Positions 55,767 to 64,000 of a stretch of 64,000 nt of DNA are shown in pieces. The notes under the pieces are model-generated. The model saw only the letters and a list, made by a program, of their open reading frames with translations, had not been told where the DNA came from and did no database searches. The stretch comes from Mycoplasma sp. 1018B. Lineage in GTDB: Bacteria > Bacillota_I > Bacilli_A > Mycoplasmatales > Metamycoplasmataceae. The DNA lies in NCBI RefSeq assembly GCF_024582675.1, contig NZ_CP102084.1, forward strand, positions 62,001 through 126,000, given 5' to 3'. Each line of letters starts with the position of its first letter. The first letter of the stretch is position 1. Made by a program: the position numbers and the translations under genes.

Positions 55767-57536
55767 ATGAAACAAACTATTAACAAAGAATCAAGAGCTG
55801 AGTTATTATTTTCTCAAATGCCAATTAAAAAAGCAATATGAATAGTTGTTTTACCATCATTAATTTTAACTTTAATGATTGGTTTATATTCTTTTGTTGA
55901 TCAAGTTTTTATACAGCAATTCGTTCCTGAAACTAAACCTGTTTTAAGTAGTAATGGAGTTGGTGAAATTGCTAATTATTTAACTATTTCCCAAGCAAGT
56001 ACTTCTGATTATTTAAATCTATTTAATAATTACAATAAATTAACTTACATTGAAAATGGAATGATTAAACATTTAAATTTATTAGGTAGAATAACTTCTA
56101 ACACAATTGTTTCTACTACAAACGCAGCTTTTCAACCTTTAATTATTTTTTCTAATTCTATAGTTTTTTTAATACCAGTTGGAGCTTCAGTTTACTATAC
56201 TAAATGTTTATCTAAGAAATTAGATAAAGCTACTAAAAATGTTTGAGCGACAATGTTTTGATCTACTTTTACTTTATCATTAATAGCTACAATGTTTTCC
56301 TTTATTTTTGTAACATCAGGAATAATGCAATTGTTTGCTGGAAAAACGATTTTAGAAATCGACAGAGCTCAAAGTTTAGGAATGTCACAAACAGATTTAT
56401 TAAGATTACAAGATTATTATGACGCAGCTTACAAACTAAGTATTCAATGAGCTAACGAATATGTTTATGTATATGCAGCAGGAACTATTTTACAAGGCTT
56501 AGTAACATTATTTTCTTATTTTATAAGAGCAGAAGGTTTTAATACTTATGTAATGTGAATAGGTATAGGGGCTAATTTAATAAATATTGCTTTAGATGCT
56601 GTTTTTATAATAGTTTTTAAAATGGGCGTTTTAGGCGGAGTATTAGCAACAATTATTGGTTGAATTTTTAATTTAAGTGCTTGTTTAATTTATACTTATT
56701 TAAAAAGTAAACAAAAGCATTTAAAAATGAATCTTGGTGTTTTATTTAAATTTAAATTTAAATTTAATAAAGATTTACTTATACCTACTATATTGCTTGG
56801 TTTAAGTGGTTTTATTAGATCTTTTGGTGTAGCTTTTTCTTTTGCTATGATAAATATTGTTTTATCTAAGCCATCCTTTGCCGATCCAATTCATTTTCAA
56901 TTTTATTGAGCTAAAGCAACACCAATAATTACTTTATTTTTAATTTCTATTTTTGGTATAAGTGATGGTGCTAGAAGTTTATTATCATACAATTACACTA
57001 GAAGAGATTTTCAAAGATGTAAAGAAATATATTTATGAACTCTCTTGGTTTCAGTTGTTTATGCTGTGATAGTTTATATTTTTGTTGCTATAACTGCTGG
57101 TAATTTATGAGTTTTAGCATTAAATGTAGATGAAAATTTAATTAAAGATACAGCTAATTTTATAAGAATTTTAACATTAAGAATTATTGCAACTTGTTTT
57201 TCTGTTAGTTCATTATTAGTTTTTCAAGGAACAAATAATATTGAAAAATCCATTTTAGCAACTTCATTAGAAAATTTTATAACTTTTTTAATAATTATTC
57301 CCATAGGTATAGGTATAGCATATAGTGTTTATAATAGTAATTTAGTAAAAGAAACTGCTAATTGAATTATTATTGGAGCGTTTATTTTTAATACTTTATT
57401 TGCTTCATTAATTCTTTTAAGTTATTCATACTATTACATAAGCAAAAAATTACCTAAAATTGATCAAAATAAAATCAGTTGATCAAGAAAAATAGAACAT
57501 AAATTTTTTGCAACCATAGAAAAAGAAAATATTTAG
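55767..57536 (+). CDS. MATE-family efflux transporter
   Basis: A 589-residue membrane protein with about 12 helices and a long, partly hydrophilic loop (about 50-110) after the first. PIKKAIWIVVLPSLILTLMIGLYSFVDQVF opens a MATE half, and FIRAEGFNTYVMWIGIGANLINIALDAVFI is the typical middle. The second half starts near residue 320 with LLIPTILLGLSGFIRSFG. MATE pumps export cationic drugs with Na+ or H+ exchange. AAAGGAGG is a strong ribosome-binding site. It stands alone between the tRNA and a long hairpin. Confidence 0.85.
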
Positions 57537-57566
57537 TTTATTTTTCAAAATATTGTTTTTTTTAAA

Positions 57567-57640
57567 TTTCAAAAATAGACAAAAAGAAGGAAAAAGATAA
57601 AAAAAGATGTTTTTTTCCTTCTTTTTGTCTATTTTTGAAA
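57567..57640 (+). terminator. 29-bp perfect inverted repeat after the MATE gene
   Basis: The arms 57567-57595 and 57612-57640 are fully complementary around a 16-nt loop. It is placed 30 nt after the stop and ends in AT-rich sequence. Its stem is the longest in the window. Confidence 0.7.
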
Positions 57641-57850
57641 AATTCTAAATATTTTTTAATTATTTATTAAATAAATTTTTTGATAATTTTTATATTAAAA
57701 CTGAAAAATAAAGTTTTTTTTCAGACTAAAAACACTCTTTTTAATTTTCTTTTTTATAAATAAAAAATAACATATAAAATGTTAATGAAATAATTAATAA
57801 ATAAGTTAAAAGAATAAATAAATTCTAAAAAGCGAAAGGTAAATTATTTT
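57641..57850. other. Upstream region of the P80-type lipoprotein operon
   Basis: There is no gene. A TATAAA near 57772 may be the -10, and GAAAGG precedes the ATG. I see no other clear structure. Confidence 0.4.
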
Positions 57851-60208
57851 ATGAATAAATTTAAAAAATCAATGTTTGCAGTTGCTACTTTAGCCGGAGT
57901 GCTTTCGCCACTTGCCTTGGCTGTAGCATGTACTGATGAAACCAAAAAACCAATTGATGAAAAAAAACCAATTGATGAAAAAAAACCAATTAGTAATTAT
58001 TCATTGTATGCTAATAATTCTCCTCAATCATTAGCTAAAAGATATGATTCACCAGATATTAAAAACGTTCGTATCGGAGTTACTTTCTCACAAGATGGTC
58101 CTCAATGAAATGCGTTGCAAGGAATAATCGATAGATATAATGCTATTGCAACTAACTGAAAAAATCAAGTTGATGCTTGAAATAAAAAATCAGAAAATGA
58201 CTTAACAGAAGATGAAAAAACTAAAAAAGAAGAATATGAAAAATTCTTAAGTTACTATAGAACTGTTGAAATAAAAAGTTTAGGTTCTGGTGGATACAAT
58301 GCAGGTGCTGAATCTATTAGAAATATGGTAAGTAATAAGAATAGACAAGAATTAGTTAGTGTTATTTTAAACTATCCAGTTGTTGCTTCAAATTTAGCAG
58401 AATCAGGTATGTTGCTAAACTTTGATAGCGAAGATGAATATTTAAGAAATACTTTAACTGATTTTAATCACAATTTTACTGTTGCTAACCAAAGAACATC
58501 ATATATTTCAAATCAAGGTACATGAGTTATTCCAGGTTTAGTTTCATCAAATGTGCAAGGTGTTAACTCTCCTGTGTTATCATACATTCTTGAAACAATG
58601 GAATCTTTAGGCGCAAAAATTGAATTATCTCAATGAGATGCTATTAAAGCAGCTGGTCAAGGAGATAGAGAATCTGTAAAACAACTTTGAGGCGAAAAAG
58701 TTGAAAATGCTGAAAGTTTAAGTGGTTATACAATTAAAGATTCAACCTTTACAACATTTAAACCATTAATAGATTTTGCTCAAAAAGCTAAAAAATTATT
58801 TAAAAATGCTGTGGACGCAAAATCACAACTTCATATTTTAGGTATAGATGATATAGCAGGATTTTTACAAACAGTAATTTTCTCAGCTGTAGGTGCCGAT
58901 ACATCTGAAATGCTTGTTAGAACCAAAACAGAAGGTGGTAACATTTTAGCTGACTATTCACCAATTAGAAATACTGAATCATTAGTTGGTACTAAAATGC
59001 AAGAATTCTACCAAATTCTTGGTGATGCGATTAAAACTGGTGCTGTAGTACTTAAAGGTGATGGAGAATATACTTCTAATGATCAACGTAATCATAAATT
59101 TGCTTTAGGTATCGGTTCAACTGCTGGATATACAAACAACTTTGTTCAAGACAACAGATCAACAACTGAATATGTCATTGAACATGAAGGTAAACAATAT
59201 GCTGCAGTAAAAAGAGAAAGATTCTTCCTTAAAGAAGAACAAGGTAAAAAATATCTTAAAATCACAACAAATTACAGCAGATACCCACAAAATGGAATTT
59301 ATAAAACTGATGAGATTTCACCTACTTTAGTAAATGATCCACATCAAGATAGATATTCATATTTTGTACATGGTGAAACAGAAAAAGCTAAATTTGATGA
59401 ATTATACAAATTTGCAGAAACTTCTAACATTACTTCGCAAAATAACAAATATGGATTATATTTATTTTCTACCACTGATGCAGCTTCTTTAGAAGCAGCT
59501 GAAAAACTTGCTAAGGAAGATACTAATTTTGTAAAATTAGGTACTGTAACTTCTAGTCGTAAACAAAATGAAGGAGCTGAATTTGTAGCTTATTATACTA
59601 AAGATACCGTTTCTAAAATTAAGACAGTTACAAGAAAAGGAACTCAAGTATTAAACCAAAATGAATTGTTTGTTTTTGATACAGCAAATAAATGAGAAAA
59701 AGATAGTGATCCAAAAGTTTCATATCTACAAGGTCCTTCATTTATGGGCGTTCATGTAAACGATGAAGTAGATAATGCTACTAGATTATTTGTTAAATTC
59801 TTACTTTCAAATAAAGAATATGAATTTGATATTAAGGCTAGAAATAGTACACAAGAAGATCCTAAATTTGATAAAAAAACTGGTAAACCAATGGATATTC
59901 TTTCAGCAACTGGATCATATGTATTTCCTTCAAGTGATTTTACAACTAAAAACACTGAAGATTTTAATGCTTATTTAAAAGTAACACATGATAATTTCAA
60001 AAAAGTTGTTGAAGCTGACACAACCGGAAATAATTGAGTTTCATATTCAGAAATTGGAGATCCAAAAGCTAATGAATTTAGAAACGCTCTAAAAAGTACT
60101 TTTATTTCTTATGCTAAAGCTATAGTAAATAGTGGTAATTTATCAGGATCATATAAAACTGAAATTGTTGATAAAATTCTTGCACAAGCTAAAGATATTT
60201 TCCAATAA
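57851..60208 (+). CDS. MG185/P80-type lipoprotein, probable ABC substrate-binding protein
   Basis: A 785-residue lipoprotein with lipobox at Cys 27 (ALAVAC). Residues 32-47 are two and two-thirds copies of KKPIDE. The mature part has IGVTFSQDGPQWNALQ near the start, GGYNAGAES, IGSTAGYTNNF and QGPSFMGVHVNDE with a following TRLFVKFLLS, as in the mycoplasma MG185/MG260 and P68/P80 family. It is followed by an SNase-type lipoprotein and an MsmK-like ATPase, the order of MG185-MG186-MG187 in M. genitalium. It is probably the ligand-binding part of the importer. Confidence 0.8.
57944..57991 (+). repeat. 18-nt tandem repeat coding KKPIDE
   Basis: Two full copies and a partial third, in frame just after the lipobox. 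Copy number could vary by slippage without changing the frame. Confidence 0.8.
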
Positions 60209-60243
60209 TTAAGTTTGTTAAATATATAAAAATATATAAAATT

Positions 60244-60270
60244 AAACATGATAGCTCTGCTATCGTGTTT
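60244..60270 (+). terminator. Weak hairpin between the lipoprotein and nuclease genes
   Basis: AAACATGATAGC and GCTATCGTGTTT pair with one wobble and a 3-nt loop. The T run is poor. It may lower read-through into the nuclease gene. Confidence 0.5.
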
Positions 60271-60289
60271 ATTTATGAAATGAGGTAAA

Positions 60290-61888
60290 ATGAAAAGTAA
60301 TTTTAAAAAACTACTTTTACCTGTTTCAATAATTTCAGTACCTTTGTTTTCTTTAACTTCTTTTATAGCGTGTGAAAATAATAATGATAAATACACATAT
60401 AATCCAGTTCAAGAAGATAAAGAAAATATTCAAAATATTAATCTTAGATTAAATGGTAGAAGCGAATTCTTATCTACTCCTATCAATAAAGCGCTAGGAA
60501 TAAAAGATAAAGTTAATTCCCAAGCTATTATCACTTTTAATAATGGTACTACTATTGTTACTTACAATTTAAAATATAAAAATTCACAAGTAGAAACCAT
60601 TGTTAATCCAGGACAATCTAATAATTCTTCTGTAAAAGCTGAAGATTACGAGATTCACACACATAATTATCAAATTGCTTTTGCTGAAAATTCTGATAGT
60701 TCTATCTATAATATTTATCCAGAAGATAACTATTATAAATATACTTTAACAAAAGTAGCAGGACATTACATTGATAATTCAAGAGTCGAAACTAATATTA
60801 GTGGTTTTAATAAATCAGAATTAAATAAAGCAATTCAAGATGCAAATATTCAATTAAAAATTAAAGGTTTAGAAAAGGACAATAGTTATGTTGTACCTAA
60901 TTATTTAGTAGAAAATAAATATTATAGTTATACTGCTTCAGATAATAAAAAGTATTTATTGGTTTATCATGGTAATTATCTTTCATCTAATAAATTAGTC
61001 AATGTTAATGAAAGAACTACAGAAACTAATAAAGATCTTCAAACTACAAGAAACATTGAATGAAGTACATATACATTAGTTGATAATAAATGAGTTCTAC
61101 TTATAGGTGCTCAAACTTCTAATTATTATGATACTGTAATTAACTTTTCTTTATTAGATAAAATTGATACTAAATTTAATAAATCAATAGCTAAACCAAT
61201 TAAAATTGATTGAAATCAATTAAAAAATATTTCTATTGACGCTGAAATTACTTCTTGATCAGATGGAGATACTTTAAACTTTAAAGTTGCAAAAGATATT
61301 GATGCTGATTCAGTGTTATATAATGAATTTCATGATTCTTTTGTAAATCAAGAAATTCATCGTTTAAGAATTGTTGCAATTGATACTCCTGAAAAAAGTG
61401 TTGGTTCAAATAGATCAACTGAATTTGAATATCAATACGCAGAATTACCTTCAAAATTTGCCATGGATAATTTACCTGCAGGAACAAGAATTAAAATATT
61501 TTTTCAAGGAGCAGGATCAAAAGATACTTTTGGCAGATATACTGGGGAAGTATTTTTCGGAGATAATTTTGAATATAATTATTCTACTGAATTAATTAAT
61601 GCTGGTTTAACCTTACCGTTGATTGAAATTCAAGAAATTAAAGGAGCATTAAATAATAAATCAACAGCTTTACACTATACTGTGCCTTATTTAGCTGATG
61701 CATTTAATGAAGCAATAGCAGCGAGAAGAGGATTTTATGTTAATTTTCTTGATGCTTATGCAGTTAATTCAACAATTTATATACAAAAACCTTCGTTAGT
61801 ATTTGCTTGATTAGATAAAAATTCTGATCTTAATATCTATAATACTGGTTGATATGAGAAATATATTAACTTACACAATCAAAAATAA
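60290..61888 (+). CDS. Staphylococcal-nuclease-like surface lipoprotein (MG186/Mhp379 type)
   Basis: A 532-residue lipoprotein with lipobox at Cys 28 (SFIAC). About 300 residues of unknown fold precede the C-terminal SNase domain. That domain has SDGDTLNF, RLRIVAIDTPEKS (Arg and Glu of the active site, with calcium-binding Asp) and GRYTGEVFFGD with the second Arg. MG186 and Mhp379 are calcium-dependent membrane nucleases in similar loci. It should cut host nucleic acid at the cell surface to feed the adjacent importer. Trp codons are TGA. Confidence 0.85.
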
Positions 61889-61939
61889 AATAACAAACTA
61901 ATTCAATTTAAGTTTATTAATAATTAATTAAAGGAAAAA

Positions 61940-64000
61940 ATGAAAATAATTAAAAAACTTAATAGTTTAGTAAAATCTAAATATACTAAGTTCACTGAAA
62001 ACGATGAACAGGAATATTTAAGACTTACTGAAAAATTAACTGATGAGAAAAATAAAAAGAATCATCCAGCTATTGAATTAAAAAATATTTTTATAGATTT
62101 TGGAGAAACTTTAGCTGTTGATGATGTTAGTTTCAAAATTCCAGAAGGAGCCTTAGTTACCTTATTAGGTCCGTCAGGATCAGGTAAAACTACAACTTTA
62201 AATGCTATTTCTGGTTTATTAACCATTACAAGTGGAAATGTATATTTTAGAGGTAAAGATGTAACCAAATTGCCTCCACAAAGAAGAAAATTAGGTTTCG
62301 TTTTCCAAAATTATGCACTTTATCCACATATGAGTGTTTATGCTAATATAGCATTTCCTCTTAAAAATGATATCGAATGACAAAATAAAGTAATTTTTAA
62401 AAGAAAAACTGCTACAAATGAAATTAAATATATTTACTTAAAATCATTAGGTGTAAGCGAAGAACAAATTGCTAAATTGAGAAAATTATGATTTGTTTAT
62501 GGCCATATTGCACAAGAAACATCTTTAGAATTAACTAATAAATTAATTAACCAAAGAGAAGAATTAGAAAAAGCTGAAACTAATTATAAAATGGATAAAG
62601 TCCATTATACAGCTGCTCTTTCTGCTGTTTCTAAAGAAGTGCTTAAAGGTTTAGAAAGTCTTAAAAAATCATACGAATCTAAAAAAATTCTTTTGAATGA
62701 AGAATTAGTTTTACTTAAAAATACAGGTGAATTATTACCGGAAGAAAATTATTCTCAATCAGAATTTATAAATGTTGAAATAGATGAGTTAAAAAGAATA
62801 AAACCTTTAGATTCTCAACAAGCAGAAGAATTAATTGAACAAGTACAAAATAAATTAGTTCAAATAAGAAAAGAAGATCAAACTAATTTTTCTGTTAAAA
62901 CTAAATTAACTTTATTAAAAATAGAAAATCGATTAATGAAAAATTTACTTTACTATAAATATTTTAATAATCAAAGTAAAGTGATTACTCAATATGAACC
63001 TAAAATAAAAGATAAAAAAATTAAATTAAAAGAAGCTAAACAAGCATATAAAGAATTAAAAACAGATAAATCTTTTACTTCTCAATTGGTGAGAAATAAT
63101 AAATTGCAAGTATATTTAGCTTATAAAAAATTTACAGATTTATTTCAAACTCTAGCTAAAGAACATAATTTAGATCAAGTAATGTTGAGTGATAAACAAA
63201 GAAAAGATGCTAATTTAACTCAGGAACAAAGAGAAGAAATAGCTCAATGATCAAAAAATAATGTAACTATTAGAAGAGCAATTCATGAAGAAGTTATGGA
63301 AGTGGCTAAAAGAGTTGAAATTCTTCCTATTTTACAAAAAAAACCTACTAGATTGTCTGGTGGACAACAACAACGTGTTGCTATTGCCAGAGCTATTGTT
63401 AAAAAACCACAAATTTTATTAATGGATGAACCATTATCTAACTTAGATGCTAAATTACGTATTTCAACGCGTCAATGAATTCGTGAAATTCAACAAAAAT
63501 TAGGAATTACTACTGTTTTTGTTACTCACGATCAAGAAGAAGCTATGTCAATTAGTGATATTGTTGTATGTATGTCTATGTCTAAAGTTCAACAAATTGG
63601 TACACCTATGGAACTTTATAGAAAACCGAAAAATAAATTTGTTGCTCGTTTCTTAGGTATGCCTGAAATGGCTATGTTCCCAGCAACTTATAGCAATGAT
63701 ACTTTAACAATTTTTGATAAAACTATAAGTGGTATAAAAATTAATAATGTTGATAAAGCTACTTTTGCAGTTGGTATAAGAGCTGAAGATTTTATTATAA
63801 AAGATCAAGAAACTGGAATGTTCCATGGAATTGTTAAAGCGGTGGAAAATTTTGGTAAAGAAAGTAAATTAATTGTAAAAGTAGAAGAAAGTTTCCAAGC
63901 TAATTTCTTAATTGATAATCGTTTAAATTATAAAGTAGGAGATACTATCTACTTCGATATGCCTAAAGATCGTCTTCACTTATTCGATGAATTAACTGAA
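61940..64000 (+). CDS. MsmK/UgpC-like ABC ATPase with large insertion (3' end cut off)
   Basis: At least 687 residues, running off the right edge. After a 45-residue N-terminal extension, Walker A is GPSGSGKTT (about 77-85), followed by [21 protein letters not shown]. About 300 residues of charged, helical coiled-coil sequence (about 147-445) then interrupt the ABC domain. It resumes with [16 protein letters not shown] (about 472), [13 protein letters not shown] and [11 protein letters not shown], and a TOBE-type tail. MG187 of M. genitalium, at this place in its locus, also has an enlarged ATPase. The permease genes should follow outside the window. Confidence 0.9.

Noticed and set aside
59775-59978. 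Second plus-strand frame inside the P80-type lipoprotein gene
   Set aside because: Shadow frame in another phase of a clear lipoprotein gene.

Overview
The window is a 64 kb piece of a Mycoplasma-type (Mollicutes) chromosome. It is very AT-rich, and TGA is read as tryptophan in almost every gene: conserved proteins such as GatA, GyrB, DnaK, CysS and NusG are only full length under that code. There is no sign of cell-wall synthesis and there are many lipobox lipoproteins. Gene content and the MG185-MG189-like locus at the right end suggest the hominis-type mycoplasmas (Mycoplasmopsis/Metamycoplasma), but I cannot name a species.

Layout, left to right. 1-4278 (+): end of scpB, an RluC/D pseudouridine synthase, and gatC-gatA-gatB in an overlapping operon. 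4564-6487 (-): a type II restriction-modification pair whose methylase looks like CcrM/M.HinfI (GANTC). 6574-13572: cdsA (-), then pyrH, frr, an ECF S component, cysS, rlmB, a probable divergent sigma factor in the sigH position, rpmG, secE and nusG. 13573-15380: a promoter-terminator unit with no convincing gene (candidate small RNA), a 63-residue protein with 13 cysteines, and an RlmD/TrmA-type methylase. 15461-19684: a BMP/PnrA-type lipoprotein, a second lipoprotein, the SRP RNA gene (-) and a LacI-type regulator. 19767-28793: rmuC, a 2-TM protein, smpB, trxA, a surface protein downstream of an A22 tract, an ornithine/alanine racemase-like enzyme, gyrB and a YitT-family protein. 28910-34337: an alpha/beta hydrolase, a degenerate paralog of the restriction enzyme, yebC, a ZIP transporter and dnaK with a CIRCE-like operator. 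34681-37939: a subtilisin-like protease plus a lipoprotein. 37987-46370: fmt, mnmE, tatD, ksgA, gpsA, rpoE (delta), two SPOUT methylases, a DivIVA/GpsB-like protein, rbgA and small membrane proteins. 46463-55457 (-): a MacB/LolD-type ABC ATPase and a giant 2676-residue FtsX-type permease. 55620-64000 (+): tRNA-Thr, a MATE transporter, and an MG185/P80-type lipoprotein, SNase-type lipoprotein and MsmK-like ATPase (cut by the window end).

How the parts relate: most of the window is translation, RNA modification and GTPase housekeeping in tight operons with 1-20 nt overlaps. The accessory layer is made of surface or secretion units (lipoproteins, S8 protease, giant permease, nuclease-ABC locus) and the restriction system. 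Transcription units end at strong hairpins, often shared by convergent genes. Several genes appear to be leaderless, with a -10 box 6-7 nt before the ATG.

Most worth a second look: the full-length, apparently catalytically dead restriction-enzyme paralog at 29730-30641; the small-RNA candidate at 13596-13753 next to the Cys-rich protein gene; the A22 tract before the surface protein; and the sigma-like gene at 11943-12542.
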